Counted from the first letter of the stretch, positions 23,662 to 32,746 are shown. The stretch is DNA of 44,452 bases from Oscillospiraceae bacterium (GCA_015064345.1 SVSK01000013.1:1-44452), one strand, 5' to 3'. Notes: generated from the sequence alone by a model not told the origin. Numbers and translations: made by a program.

Positions 23662-23690
23662 ATTATAATATATTATTCCATTTCTGTCAA
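23662..23690 (-). promoter_or_regulatory. perfect consensus promoter heading the nusB block
   Basis: On the minus strand TTGACA, a 17-nt spacer and TATAAT match the sigma-A consensus at all 12 positions. The nusB ATG is 61 nt downstream of the -10. Confidence 0.88.
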
Positions 23691-23877
23691 TGGATAACAC
23701 GATGAATATTCATAATATTTATACATTTATGCAATAAAATAGCGGAGAAAGTGGATTTTATGCACTGCACAAAGGTTTTGACGAAAAACTGATGCAAACT
23801 TTTTTGTGAAATTAGGTTTATTTATTCATTAATTTATGATATTATGGTTGTAACAAATATTAGCGAGGAATGACTTA

Positions 23878-24336
23878 ATGAAAAAAACGAATAAACTAAA
23901 TAAGATCATCTCTGACGGTTGCGTTATCAACACCGTTTTACTTATCGTTTTCTATATCATAGGCGTGTCCCTTGATCCGAATTTCATCCCCACCCTCTCC
24001 CGTGTTTTCGGGATACTCATCTATTCCTTAGCGCTCTCAGCAGCCAACTCTTTCCTCTTCTCTTCAAAGATGAAGCTGTTTTCCCGCCTTGCTCTTCACT
24101 TTATCTTTACCGCTTTGGTTTTCTTTATCTGCTTTGTTTTCATCGGCGGATATAAGGCGAATCTCGGCTCGGTTTTGGTTATCGTCGGTTTGTATCTTGT
24201 TATTTATGCGGTAGTCGGCGGAGCTGTAGCCCTTATTCGCTCTATCCTCAAGGCTGACGAGAACGACAAGAAGGAATACAAGAAGGTTTACGAAAAGAAG
24301 CAAGACTACAATTCTCTCTTCGGCGGTAAAAAGTAA
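23878..24336 (+). CDS. small membrane protein of unknown function, coupled to trmO
   Basis: I do not recognise a specific family; the size and four-helix layout resemble DUF3021-type proteins. The 152-residue protein has hydrophobic helices at roughly residues 15-32, 40-60, 68-90 and 97-121. A very basic/acidic cytosolic tail follows (KADENDKKEYKKVYEKKQDY) and it ends GGKK. GAGGAA lies 9 nt before the ATG, and a possible TATTAT -10 at 23840 precedes it with no good -35. Its stop overlaps the trmO start by 1 nt (TAATG), so the two are translationally coupled. Confidence 0.75.
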   Translation: MKKTNKLNKIISDGCVINTVLLIVFYIIGVSLDPNFIPTLSRVFGILIYSLALSAANSFLFSSKMKLFSRLALHFIFTALVFFICFVFIGGYKANLGSVLVIVGLYLVIYAVVGGAVALIRSILKADENDKKEYKKVYEKKQDYNSLFGGKK

Positions 24337-25034
24337 TGGAACTTTTGCTCAGACCTATTGCAAAAATTCACACTGATCTGCCCGATAAGTTCGGTCTCCC
24401 ACGTCAAAGCGGGATCGTTCCCTCTCTGTGCGGTACTATCGTTTTCGAGAAAGAATATCAAAATCCCGATGCCCTGCGCGGACTTGAGGGGTATTCTCAC
24501 CTATGGCTCATCTGGGGATTTTCTCTCGGATTTGCGTCGGCTACTGAAGATCGAGCATGGTCACCCACAGTTCGCCCTCCACGACTTGGCGGTAACACCA
24601 GAGTGGGTGTCTTTGCAACGCGCTCACCAAACAGGCCCAATCCAATCGGTCTGTCTGTTGTAAAAATCGAGAGAATTGAAACAACTGCAGAGAACGGTAC
24701 TGTCATTCACGTCTCCGGTATTGACATGGCTGACGGAACGCCGTTATATGATATAAAGCCGTATCTTCCACATGTTGACTCTGTAGAATCAGCAATCGGG
24801 GGATTTGCCTCGGAGGTTGTCGGTGCGAAGCTTACTGTAAGTGACCCGAATGGGTTCATTTCCCTTCTTCCCAATGATAAGAGAGACGCGCTCGTTGCTT
24901 TACTGGAAGAAGACCCGCATCCCTCATACAAAAACGATTCAGAGCGAGTTTACGGATTCCCATATGCCGGTTACGAAATATCGTTCAAAACGGACGGAGA
25001 GCTGCTGACCATCGTATCAATTGAGAAAATATAA
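24336..25034 (+). CDS. trmO: tRNA (t6A37) N6-methyltransferase TrmO (TsaA/YaeB family)
   Basis: The 232-residue protein has the TrmO beta-barrel signatures FGLPRQSGIVPSLCGTIVFE (about 14-33), GLEGYSHLWLIWGFS, RPPRLGGNTRVGVFATRSPN and RPNPIGLSVVKI. TrmO methylates N6-threonylcarbamoyladenosine at position 37 of tRNA-Thr(GGU) in E. coli, using SAM and a fold unlike Rossmann methyltransferases. A C-terminal segment (HPSYKNDSERVYGFPYAGYE) matches the family's substrate-binding tail. Its substrate depends on the TsaD pathway; a TsaD-like gene lies nearby on the other strand. Confidence 0.92.
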   Translation: MELLLRPIAKIHTDLPDKFGLPRQSGIVPSLCGTIVFEKEYQNPDALRGLEGYSHLWLIWGFSLGFASATEDRAWSPTVRPPRLGGNTRVGVFATRSPNRPNPIGLSVVKIERIETTAENGTVIHVSGIDMADGTPLYDIKPYLPHVDSVESAIGGFASEVVGAKLTVSDPNGFISLLPNDKRDALVALLEEDPHPSYKNDSERVYGFPYAGYEISFKTDGELLTIVSIEKI

Positions 25035-25042
25035 AACGCCCT

Positions 25043-25078
25043 TAGGTGTGCCTGGATATAAAACAGGTACGCCTATTT
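25043..25078 (+). terminator. probable terminator hairpin after trmO
   Basis: TAGGTGTGCCTG pairs with CAGGTACGCCTA around GATATAAAA, followed by TTTAATTATT. The stem is strong but the T-tract is interrupted. Confidence 0.6.
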
Positions 25079-25099
25079 AATTATTCAGCGTTTTTCGTC

Positions 25100-25128
25100 A
25101 AGACAAACAGAAATAGCCGTGATATAAT
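25100..25128 (+). promoter_or_regulatory. candidate promoter for the AraC-type gene
   Basis: AAGACA (25100), a 17-nt spacer and TATAAT (25123). The -10 is perfect and the -35 matches four of six bases. The ATG follows 51 nt later behind AAGGAG. Confidence 0.6.
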
Positions 25129-25179
25129 ATTTGCGTAAGCAGGAGGCCTACCGCTTAATTATCTATCTAAGGAGAAAAA

Positions 25180-26403
25180 ATGGAAAATAGAGACTTGATA
25201 AAAAATGCTGTGAAATACATAAATAACTTGGGAGCCAATTCGACAAATATTGATGAAGTCGCGAAAAAAGCCGGATTTTCAACTGATTACTTCAATCGCA
25301 TTTTCCGGAATTACACGGGGTTCAACGTTATGGAATACGTTAAATTTAGAAAACTGAATCGTGCCGCTCGCATGCTTCGTACTTCTCCTGGTCGCGACAT
25401 TTTATCTATCGCATTGGACTGTGGGTATGAAAGCCATGAAGGATTTACCCGTGCGTTCAAGGAGCAATACGGTAAAACGCCAAGTGAATACCGAGAAAAT
25501 ATGAAAGATAAGCCGCTTGTGTGGGCTGACAATGAGCTTAACGCTACCGCAGTTAGTGAATTCCGCCATGTTCTGTCTGACTTTTCTGAGAAAGATGCCG
25601 ATGAAGCTATTGACTGGCTTCTGGAAAAAGATGCAAAGCGTTTTGGATATACGGCGGTTACCATTGCAATTAACGGCTCAAAAATCGTTTCGGACAAAGA
25701 TTCTTTTGAAGGTGGTTTTGTAACGGTAGATAACTTCTATGAAAATCCTCATTTAACTCTTATTCTTGCGGATCTGTCCGATCTGCGGAATTATATTGAC
25801 AAGCTTATTCTTTTTAGGCCTGCACATATTAATTGCATATTCCAAAAAGACGTGTCTTTTGACGATGTAAAAGCCTCGCTTGGCGGTGTAAACTTCAAGA
25901 GCATAAAAGAAATTAACGAAACAATGTATTTCGGAGAGCCGTTTGTTCTGCCGGAGGAATCAAAGAAGTATGATATTCATTTGCTCGAGTTCCGAGATCT
26001 TGACGCAGTGGAGGAATTTATCAACTGTCACAACGATATGGTGTTTAGAAGAACAGGCGGTTACGGTCTGAAAAACCTGCTCCTAAAGCCCATAGAAGAA
26101 AGACCTCTCTCCCAGCCCTTCGGCGTTTTTGACGGCAAAAAACTGCTTGCCGTATCTTATGATGCACCGCAAAGCACCCACGGATTTTGCCTGAATAACT
26201 GCGTTTCCACTCCGAATCTGCCTGACACCCCGAATGATGCGATCAAATATCTTTATCTCACGGCAACAAATGCAGCTATGGGGAAAGGATATATCCCGTT
26301 TGAGGATTCTCAGTTTGACAATTATGCAAAAGAGCACGGCGGATTTGACGCATTTGAGTTGGGATTCGAAAGAGTAAATTCTGTGTATTCCATTGGTTTT
26401 TGA
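25180..26403 (+). CDS. AraC-family regulator with long GNAT-like C-terminal region
   Basis: The 407-residue protein starts with an AraC/XylS double helix-turn-helix (about residues 5-105). NIDEVAKKAGFSTDYFNRIF is the first helix-turn-helix; IALDCGYESHEGFTRAFKEQ and YGKTPSEYRE are the second. Unlike most AraC proteins, the DNA-binding part is N-terminal. About 300 residues follow with no AraC-type cupin. The C-terminal part (FGVFDGKKLLAVSYDAPQ ... YLYLTATNAAMGKGY) has the strand-helix rhythm of a GNAT acetyltransferase, and the middle may be a second, degenerate copy. This suggests ligand or acetyl-CoA sensing, which is inference. The target genes are unknown; it is monocistronic. Confidence 0.8.
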   Translation: MENRDLIKNAVKYINNLGANSTNIDEVAKKAGFSTDYFNRIFRNYTGFNVMEYVKFRKLNRAARMLRTSPGRDILSIALDCGYESHEGFTRAFKEQYGKTPSEYRENMKDKPLVWADNELNATAVSEFRHVLSDFSEKDADEAIDWLLEKDAKRFGYTAVTIAINGSKIVSDKDSFEGGFVTVDNFYENPHLTLILADLSDLRNYIDKLILFRPAHINCIFQKDVSFDDVKASLGGVNFKSIKEINETMYFGEPFVLPEESKKYDIHLLEFRDLDAVEEFINCHNDMVFRRTGGYGLKNLLLKPIEERPLSQPFGVFDGKKLLAVSYDAPQSTHGFCLNNCVSTPNLPDTPNDAIKYLYLTATNAAMGKGYIPFEDSQFDNYAKEHGGFDAFELGFERVNSVYSIGF

Positions 26404-26427
26404 CCCAATTAATTAATTTACGACATA

Positions 26428-26460
26428 AAGAAAACGCCCCACTAAGGAGCGTTTTTTCTT
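26428..26460. terminator. bidirectional Rho-independent terminator
   Basis: AAAACGC(C)CC and GGAGCGTTTT pair around ACTAA, with TTTTTTCTT on the plus strand and TTTTCTTTA on the minus strand. It separates the AraC gene from the convergent membrane protein gene. Confidence 0.85.
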
Positions 26461-26475
26461 TGTCTGTTATGCAAA

Positions 26476-27873
26476 TTATGCTATTTCAAGCTCGCTGTCA
26501 TATATTCTGTCGTCAAGCGCGTAGAGTGAAGCAATGGTGTATGCGATATATACAGCCACGGTCACAACGTATAGCGCACCTGCCGCCTGAGTTGATATTG
26601 CGGTGTAGTGATATATTCCGCCAAATACCATTGCAATTACCGCAAACACCATCGAAGCGATCAGTCGAGTCTTCACGGACTTGTAGGTTTCGGCATCTTT
26701 GTTCTTTTTGCTGTACTGCACAGTTTCCGCAACGATACCGCAGAGGGATATGTGTTCCTTAGCTGTTTTAAGAAGGAGGACAATGAACAATATTGCGATC
26801 ACTGCTGCAAATACAAACTCGATAAGTCGCAGAACTGCCATGCTATCGTACATCGCCTTGGCTTCCTCTACCCAGTATATTGCCTCGATCTCTCTGTGCT
26901 CCGCGTAATATTTGTCATTGAAGATATTGTTATATATCGTCAATCCGCAATTTATGACGGAAAGCGGAATTACCGCATATGTCAGTTTATTATACTTCGC
27001 CATAAGTATAGCCGCGGCAGACAAGAAGGCACAACCGAAAACGGCAGTTCCGTATCCGATTATATCAAGGTCGCGGAAGATGAGGGTGATAAGTGAAAGT
27101 CCGAACAGGATAAGCACAAGCTTCATTCTCTTTGCGATGAAGAGAGTGGTTCTCGGCTTGATCTCGCGCTCAAATCTTTCCTCAATAGATGAGATAAAGG
27201 TCTTATCTTTTCCGATTTTTCCGAGTGTGCGGCAAACCTTAACAATATTAACCACCGACAGGATCAGAACGAAAAGAATACTGAAGATGTATAAGGTTCT
27301 CTTGAAGTCCGCAAGATACACGCCACCTGAGCGAATCGTTCCGTCGTCGAGTGATGTAAGCTCGGGAAGCACAGATGCGCATATGCGGAGAATATAGAAT
27401 ATGATTATGAAGTCGCGAGTTCCTGTAAGGGCGCTTTTTTCGGTTTCTACCATTGTTTTGGCACCTGTTAATGGATCTCTCACAACTCTCTTTACCTTCT
27501 TTACTGCAAAGAGAGAGTTATCAGAAAACGCAATGCCGTTATCATATATTCCGTCGAAGAGATGTACAACGGCAGGAATGAAGAAAATCAGCTCTACCAC
27601 ACCAATGGAAAACGCAAGAAGCAGTGCCATCGTCGCCTGGTCCGACTCATATGTTACAGCAACTATGGGGAAAGCAAACAGATTCACCGCTTCAACTATA
27701 AGCAGCTTCTGAAACAGCACTCTTGCTCTGTCAATTTTACCAACGAGATATGAAGATTTGGTAAGGGCGATAATGATAAGTGCAACACCGATAACGTCTG
27801 GCAAAACGTCGATGAGATATATTACGGGGTTACACAGCATTATAAAGCCTGCAATAAGCATACCTATTCTCAT
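26476..27873 (-). CDS. large polytopic membrane protein of unknown function (secA-linked, protein B)
   Basis: The family is not recognised. The 465-residue protein has about ten hydrophobic helices, with two soluble loops. One loop is at about residues 118-150 (VKKVKRVVRDPLTGAKTMVE). The other is at about 220-250 (GKDKTFISSIEERFEREIKP). A short acidic C-terminus ends the protein. The first 40 residues align without gaps to those of the neighbouring 242-residue protein: GxLIxG[YF] at residues 4-10, D[IV][IV]G at 26-29 and AxxK at 36-39. A strong AGGAGG site precedes the ATG, 18 nt after the upstream stop. It is the last gene of the secA unit and ends at the bidirectional terminator. No catalytic motif was seen. 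Confidence 0.8.
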   Translation of the reverse strand: MRIGMLIAGFIMLCNPVIYLIDVLPDVIGVALIIIALTKSSYLVGKIDRARVLFQKLLIVEAVNLFAFPIVAVTYESDQATMALLLAFSIGVVELIFFIPAVVHLFDGIYDNGIAFSDNSLFAVKKVKRVVRDPLTGAKTMVETEKSALTGTRDFIIIFYILRICASVLPELTSLDDGTIRSGGVYLADFKRTLYIFSILFVLILSVVNIVKVCRTLGKIGKDKTFISSIEERFEREIKPRTTLFIAKRMKLVLILFGLSLITLIFRDLDIIGYGTAVFGCAFLSAAAILMAKYNKLTYAVIPLSVINCGLTIYNNIFNDKYYAEHREIEAIYWVEEAKAMYDSMAVLRLIEFVFAAVIAILFIVLLLKTAKEHISLCGIVAETVQYSKKNKDAETYKSVKTRLIASMVFAVIAMVFGGIYHYTAISTQAAGALYVVTVAVYIAYTIASLYALDDRIYDSELEIA

Positions 27874-27891
27874 ATGTCAGCCTCCTATGCT

Positions 27892-28620
27892 TTATTTTTT
27901 CTTCTTCTTGATATGGGGATGTTTTTTCGCTTTTTCGGCGGCGATTCTGTCAGCTTCCTCCATTGCAAGACGCATGGACTCTTTGCGGTACTCGTTTTTC
28001 TTGGCTTCTATTTCGTCAAATTTGTCGTTGATCTTGTTGACGATCTCAAACCTGGATCTCTTTACCTCATCTTCATCCTCATCCGCAGGACACAGCTTTC
28101 CAAAGCAGCTGTAGAACAGCACAAGGTTGATGACGATACAAAGAAGCCAATAGAAATACACGCTCAGTCCGAGAGTGAACGACAGGTCTGCCGGAATAAC
28201 CGATGAAAGCAAAACCAATAGAATTGATGAAACGTAGTACACCATTGTCATCACGAGATTTCTGCCTGCGCGGTTTGCAATGTTCGGGTTTTCTGCGCCA
28301 AGAGCAATTCCCCTGATTCCGAGAAATACGAAAACGTGCATCACTGCCGCGAATACCAGTTTGGCGATATCCACAGCCATATCCACAGGACCCGTCATGC
28401 TATAAAGCTCGAACATGAGGGAGGCAGCATTCGTTCCGCACATCACCAGAAATCCGAGACACGATACGCTGGCAGCAACAAAGTATCGGTTATATTCCGC
28501 CAGCTTCGAGAATGCAAAGAGCATCACGACAGCACCAACTATATCCGCAAAGAAATAATACTGCGAAATGGAGAACGCGAAGGAGAGAAAATATCCGAAT
28601 ATCAGTATTCCGAATCCCAT
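27892..28620 (-). CDS. polytopic membrane protein with charged coiled-coil/poly-Lys tail (secA-linked, protein A)
   Basis: The family is not recognised. Start set at the ATG at 28620, which overlaps the secA stop by 1 nt (TAATG); the track adds 13 residues read from the secA 3' end. The 242-residue protein has six predicted membrane helices over residues 1-175. A cytosolic tail follows, first acidic (ADEDEDEVKR), then a likely coiled coil (FDEIEAKKNEYRKESMRLAM), ending in KKHPHIKKKKK. Such a tail suggests binding to ribosomes, acidic lipids or SecA; this is inference. The N-terminal 40 residues match those of the next gene product. Confidence 0.8.
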   Translation of the reverse strand: MGFGILIFGYFLSFAFSISQYYFFADIVGAVVMLFAFSKLAEYNRYFVAASVSCLGFLVMCGTNAASLMFELYSMTGPVDMAVDIAKLVFAAVMHVFVFLGIRGIALGAENPNIANRAGRNLVMTMVYYVSSILLVLLSSVIPADLSFTLGLSVYFYWLLCIVINLVLFYSCFGKLCPADEDEDEVKRSRFEIVNKINDKFDEIEAKKNEYRKESMRLAMEEADRIAAEKAKKHPHIKKKKK

Positions 28621-31382
28621 TATTCTTCGCCCTCGCCCGCGGCACTTGCACCGCAACACTTTTTATACTTCTTTCCGCTTCCGCAAGGACAAGGATCGTT
28701 ACGTCCTACCTTGGGAGTCTTATTTACAACGGGAGCCTTCTTCTGGGCAGGTTTTCCGCCACCGCCCGCAAAGCCCTCGGAAACAACCTTTGCTACCTCA
28801 ACACGCTTTACTTCCTGCTGAGGCTTAGGAACAATGGACATTACCATTCTTGCTGTATCGTCGCGGATGTTCATTACCATTTCGTCAAACATATCCGCAC
28901 CGTAGAGACGGTATTCAGCAATAGGATTTCGCTGTGCGTATGCCTGAAGTCCGATAGCTTCCATAAGGGAATCCATGGCTTCAAGGTGATCCATCCACTT
29001 TTTGTCAACGTTCTGAAGGAGAACAACGCGCTCAACCTCACGCATCTGCTCTTCCCCGAACAATTCTTCCTTCTTCTGATAGAGCGCATCTGCTCTTTCA
29101 AGGAGTGTGTCGGTAATTTTCTGTCTTACCTCAGCCGCTGTTCCGTCAATATCCTTGAAATCAGCAGGGGCTGTGAGCATACCGAGATACTTGGAACGGA
29201 GTCCGTCGATATCCCACTGAGTCATATCCTCATCGTGGAGGAATGTTCCGACTGCATCGGTTACGGTGTCGCTGATCATGGACTTGATCTTATCCTTGAG
29301 GTCGGCGTTGTCAAGAACTTCGGATCTCTGCTTATAGATAACACTTCTCTGCTGGTTCATTACGTCGTCATACGCAAGGACGTTCTTACGTCTGTTGAAG
29401 TTCTGACCCTCGAGATGCTTTTGAGCGTTCTCAATTGATCCGGAGAGCATCTTTGCATCAATAGGCATATCCTCGTCCATTCCAAGGCGTTCTACCATAC
29501 CGATTATTCTGTCAGATCCGAAGAGTCTCATGAGATCGTCCTCAAAGGAGAGGAAGAATCTGGATTCACCCGGGTCGCCCTGACGTCCGCTTCGACCGCG
29601 GAGCTGGTTGTCGATACGTCGGGACTCGTGACGCTCTGTACCGATAACGAACAAACCACCTGCCGCGCATACCTTTTCAGCTTCAGGTCTGATAACTTCC
29701 TGATATTTCTTATAAAGTTCTCTGAAATGGTCACGCGCCGCGAAAATTTCCTCGCTTACGTTCTGTGATGAACCTGTAGCAAGTGCGATAACGGATTCCT
29801 CGTAGCCTTCCTTACGCATTTCGGACTTTGCGAGATATTCTGCATTACCGCCGAGCATGATGTCAGTACCACGTCCCGCCATGTTAGTGGAGATGGTTAC
29901 CGCACCGAACTTACCTGCCTGTGCAACTATATCCGCTTCCATTTCGTGATATTTAGCGTTGAGGACTGTGTGAGGGATGCCGGCGCCTTTAAGCTTTCTT
30001 GACAGTTCCTCAGACTTCTCGATGGAAACTGTACCGACAAGCACGGGCTGTCCCTTTTCGTGGCATTTCTTGATCTGCTCGATAATAGCTCTGTCCTTAC
30101 CTGCTTTTGTACGGTATACAACGTCCGGATGGTCCTTTCTGATCATGGGCTTGTTTGTAGGAACCTCTACAACGTCAAGCATGTAAATTTCACGGAACTC
30201 GTTTTCCTCGGACAGTGCTGTACCTGTCATACCGGAGAGCTTATTGTACATTCTGAAGTAGTTCTGGAAGGTGATTGTTGCAATAGTGCGATTTTCACGC
30301 TGGATCTTTACGCCTTCCTTGGCTTCAATAGCCTGGTGGAGACCGTCGGAATAACGTCTGCCGGGCATGATTCGGCCTGTGAAGGAGTCAACGATAAGGA
30401 CTTCATTGTTCTTTACAACGTAGTCTGTATCTCTGAACATTGTGCCATGAGCCTTAAGCGCCTGGTAAACATGGTGAGAGATATTTGCGTTTTCGGGATC
30501 GGAGAAGTTCTCAATTCCGAAATACTTTTCAGCCTTGGCGATACCTGATGCTGTAAGAGTGGTGCTCTTCGCCTTTTCATCAACGATATAGTCAGCATCA
30601 ATATCGTCCATGTCTTCTTTTGCGTCTACTTCCTTGACCACGTATTTTCTGAGAGTACGTGCAAAGCGGTCAGTCATGTCATAAAGAGCGTCAACCTCAG
30701 AACCCTGACCGGAGATAATAAGAGGAGTTCTCGCCTCGTCGATCAGGATGGAGTCAACCTCGTCGACGATAGCAAAGTTGTGGCCTCTCTGAACGCGGTT
30801 TTCCTTATAAAGTACCATGTTGTCACGGAGATAGTCAAATCCGAACTCGTTGTTCGTGCCGTAAGTGATGTCGCAGTTATATGCCTCCTGCTTCTCCGCG
30901 CGAGTCTGCCCGTGAACGATAAGACCGGTGGTGAGACCGAGGTACTCATGGATTCTGCCCATTTCCTCACAGCCGAGTCGTGCAAGGTAATCATTTACTG
31001 TTACAACGTGAACGCCTTTGCCCTCAAGCGCATTGAGGTAAGATGGCAGAGTCGCAACGATAGTTTTACCTTCACCTGTTTTCATTTCGGTGATTCTTCC
31101 CTGGTGCAGGAGAATACCACCCATGATCTGCACGTCAAAGGGGCGCTTTCCGAGAATTCTGTCGCCTGCTTCACGAACGCACGCAAAAGCCTCGGGAAGA
31201 ATGTCATCAAGTGTTTCTCCTGCCGCGAGACGCTGCTTGAACAAGTCGGTCTGCGCTCTCATTTCAACATCCGACATGGCCTTATATTTATCTGCAAGCG
31301 CATTTACACGCTTTACGAGAGGCATGATCTTTTTGATCTGTCTGTCACTGTAAGTTCCGAAAATTGATGTTACTAAACTCAT
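28620..31382 (-). CDS. secA: protein translocase ATPase SecA
   Basis: The 920-residue motor pushes preproteins through SecYEG. Visible features include Walker [21 protein letters not shown] (about 100-119) and the DEAD-like [39 protein letters not shown], the second RecA domain with [16 protein letters not shown] and [18 protein letters not shown], and the helical scaffold follow. The C-terminal zinc knuckle [19 protein letters not shown] binds lipids and SecB. The length is ordinary for Clostridia. A small perfect hairpin lies next to its ribosome-binding site. Two membrane protein genes follow with a 1-nt overlap, an unusual neighbourhood; prfB, the frequent downstream gene in Bacillus, is absent. 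Confidence 0.97.
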   Translation of the reverse strand: MSLVTSIFGTYSDRQIKKIMPLVKRVNALADKYKAMSDVEMRAQTDLFKQRLAAGETLDDILPEAFACVREAGDRILGKRPFDVQIMGGILLHQGRITEMKTGEGKTIVATLPSYLNALEGKGVHVVTVNDYLARLGCEEMGRIHEYLGLTTGLIVHGQTRAEKQEAYNCDITYGTNNEFGFDYLRDNMVLYKENRVQRGHNFAIVDEVDSILIDEARTPLIISGQGSEVDALYDMTDRFARTLRKYVVKEVDAKEDMDDIDADYIVDEKAKSTTLTASGIAKAEKYFGIENFSDPENANISHHVYQALKAHGTMFRDTDYVVKNNEVLIVDSFTGRIMPGRRYSDGLHQAIEAKEGVKIQRENRTIATITFQNYFRMYNKLSGMTGTALSEENEFREIYMLDVVEVPTNKPMIRKDHPDVVYRTKAGKDRAIIEQIKKCHEKGQPVLVGTVSIEKSEELSRKLKGAGIPHTVLNAKYHEMEADIVAQAGKFGAVTISTNMAGRGTDIMLGGNAEYLAKSEMRKEGYEESVIALATGSSQNVSEEIFAARDHFRELYKKYQEVIRPEAEKVCAAGGLFVIGTERHESRRIDNQLRGRSGRQGDPGESRFFLSFEDDLMRLFGSDRIIGMVERLGMDEDMPIDAKMLSGSIENAQKHLEGQNFNRRKNVLAYDDVMNQQRSVIYKQRSEVLDNADLKDKIKSMISDTVTDAVGTFLHDEDMTQWDIDGLRSKYLGMLTAPADFKDIDGTAAEVRQKITDTLLERADALYQKKEELFGEEQMREVERVVLLQNVDKKWMDHLEAMDSLMEAIGLQAYAQRNPIAEYRLYGADMFDEMVMNIRDDTARMVMSIVPKPQQEVKRVEVAKVVSEGFAGGGGKPAQKKAPVVNKTPKVGRNDPCPCGSGKKYKKCCGASAAGEGEE

Positions 31383-31394
31383 TTATCCTCCAAC

Positions 31395-31410
31395 GGTTGT
31401 CAGTACAACC
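31395..31410 (-). promoter_or_regulatory. hairpin adjacent to the secA ribosome-binding site
   Basis: On the minus strand GGTTGT-ACTG-ACAACC forms a perfect six-pair hairpin. It ends 3 nt before GGAGG of the secA ATG at 31382. Confidence 0.5.
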
Positions 31411-31536
31411 TTCGTAATATTTTCAGTAGTCATTATTATACGAATATCATTATAACCTATTTCGTCTCGGGTTTGTAGTACAAAATGTAAATTTATTGAA
31501 AATGCAGACAAAAATGCAGATATTTTTGCTCAAATA

Positions 31537-31565
31537 TTGATATTTGCACCGATATCATGTATAAT
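31537..31565 (+). promoter_or_regulatory. promoter for trmL-SGNH unit
   Basis: TTGATA (31537), a 17-nt spacer and TATAAT (31560). One mismatch to consensus. The trmL ATG at 31594 is 28 nt downstream. Confidence 0.8.
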
Positions 31566-31593
31566 ACGGGTACATTCACCGAAAGGAAGCACA

Positions 31594-32109
31594 ATGAAAG
31601 ACATAAACATTGTACTGCACGAGCCGGAAATACCGCAGAACACGGGAAACATTGCAAGAACCTGTGCCGCCACCGGTGCTGCTCTGCACATCATTAGGCC
31701 CATGGGCTTTGAGATAGATGACAGAAAGCTCAAGCGCGCGGGGCTCGACTACTGGCATCAGCTTGATATAACCTATTACGATAACTTGGACGATTTCTTC
31801 TCGAAGAATCCGAGTTGCAACTTCTACTGTTTTACCACGAAGGCGCCGAGATGCTATACTGACGTGGAATATAAAGCTCCCGTCTTTCTCTTCTTCGGTA
31901 AGGAGACAAAGGGGCTGCCCGAGGACTTACTCTCCGCAAATCTTGACCGATGTGTGAGACTCCCGATGCGTGAAACTTTGCGAAGCCTCAACCTTTCAAA
32001 TGCCGTTGCTGTGGGAGTTTATGAGGTACTTCGCCAGAGCGGTTTTAAGGGTCAGCAGAATGAGAGCGAGTATTTAACTGACATTAACAACAACTATTAT
32101 GAAAAATAA
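31594..32109 (+). CDS. trmL: tRNA (cytidine/uridine-34 2'-O)-methyltransferase TrmL
   Basis: Start set at the ATG at 31594 because AAAGGAAG precedes it and the promoter -10 lies inside the longer track ORF. The 171-residue SPOUT enzyme has INIVLHEPEIPQNTGNIART (residues 4-23), LHIIRPMGFEIDDRKLKRAG, the knot segment VFLFFGKETKGLP (about 108-120) and MRETLRSLNLSNAVAVGVYE. This pattern is specific for TrmL (YibK/CspR), which methylates the wobble ribose of tRNA-Leu isoacceptors. The end overlaps or touches the SGNH gene region, and the two share a promoter. Confidence 0.93.
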   Translation: MKDINIVLHEPEIPQNTGNIARTCAATGAALHIIRPMGFEIDDRKLKRAGLDYWHQLDITYYDNLDDFFSKNPSCNFYCFTTKAPRCYTDVEYKAPVFLFFGKETKGLPEDLLSANLDRCVRLPMRETLRSLNLSNAVAVGVYEVLRQSGFKGQQNESEYLTDINNNYYEK

Positions 32110-32119
32110 GGAGAGAAAA

Positions 32120-32737
32120 ATGAAAGTAGTATTTCTTGGTGACAGCATTACGGATGCAGGCAGACGTACTGACGAAAACGGAATGGGCAACGGCTATGCA
32201 TTCTACGCTTCTAAGATAATAAAAAGCCGACACCCTGTAACGGAATTTGAGTTTATTAATCGCGGCATAAACGGTGACAAAATCATTATGCTTGCTGAGA
32301 GAATGCAGGAGGACTGCATAGATTTACAGCCTGACGTGGTTTCGATTCTCATTGGTATTAACAACACCGCCTGCAGAGAGGACACCCTCAACTGGTACAC
32401 AAGTGAGCATTTCGAAGGTGCATACCGCCAGATCCTTACAGATATTAAGACAAAGACAAATGCAAAGATTATTATTCTTGAAGAGTTTCTCTTCCCCGTT
32501 CCCGGAAAAGATCATTGGAGAGTAGATGTTGACTCAAAAATCGGTATAACACGAAAGCTGGCAAGAGAGTTCGCCGATGTTTATGTACCGCTTGACGGTC
32601 TGCTTCACGCACACTGCCTTGACGCTTATCCTGTTGCATGGTCTCATGACGGTGTTCATCCTACTGAAGCTGCAGCTCGTATTATTGCAGGTTACTATGC
32701 CGACGCTTTTGAGAAGGTATTTGCAAAGCTCAACTAA
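32120..32737 (+). CDS. SGNH/GDSL-family esterase or lipase-like hydrolase
   Basis: Start set at the ATG at 32120 because AAGGAGAG precedes it; the upstream ATG at 32099 overlaps trmL and lacks a site. The 205-residue protein shows all four SGNH blocks. They are I VVFLGDSITDAG (catalytic Ser near residue 10), II NRGINGDKI, III VVSILIGINN and V WSHDGVHPTEAA (catalytic Asp and His). There is no signal peptide, so it is cytosolic. Such enzymes deacylate carbohydrates or lipids; many clostridial homologues are carbohydrate acetylesterases, but no sugar genes are near. Two terminators follow. Confidence 0.9.
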   Translation: MKVVFLGDSITDAGRRTDENGMGNGYAFYASKIIKSRHPVTEFEFINRGINGDKIIMLAERMQEDCIDLQPDVVSILIGINNTACREDTLNWYTSEHFEGAYRQILTDIKTKTNAKIIILEEFLFPVPGKDHWRVDVDSKIGITRKLAREFADVYVPLDGLLHAHCLDAYPVAWSHDGVHPTEAAARIIAGYYADAFEKVFAKLN

Positions 32738-32746
32738 ACACAAAAA

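Noticed and set aside
23602-23877. Small RNA gene in the 276-nt nusB/membrane-protein gap
   Set aside because: The stretch holds the nusB promoter and AT-rich DNA but no stem with a T-run or other RNA-gene signal.
28512-29438. 308-residue plus-strand ORF opposite the secA 3' end
   Set aside because: It is antisense to the SecA C-terminal domain, has no ribosome-binding site or promoter, and has no recognisable domain.
30780-31367. 195-residue plus-strand ORF opposite the secA 5' region
   Set aside because: It is antisense to the Walker A and B region of SecA and has no start signal.
31383-31593. Riboswitch or ncRNA in the secA-trmL intergenic region
   Set aside because: Only the trmL promoter, -10-like AT-rich boxes and the short secA hairpin are visible. 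There is no conserved aptamer-like structure.
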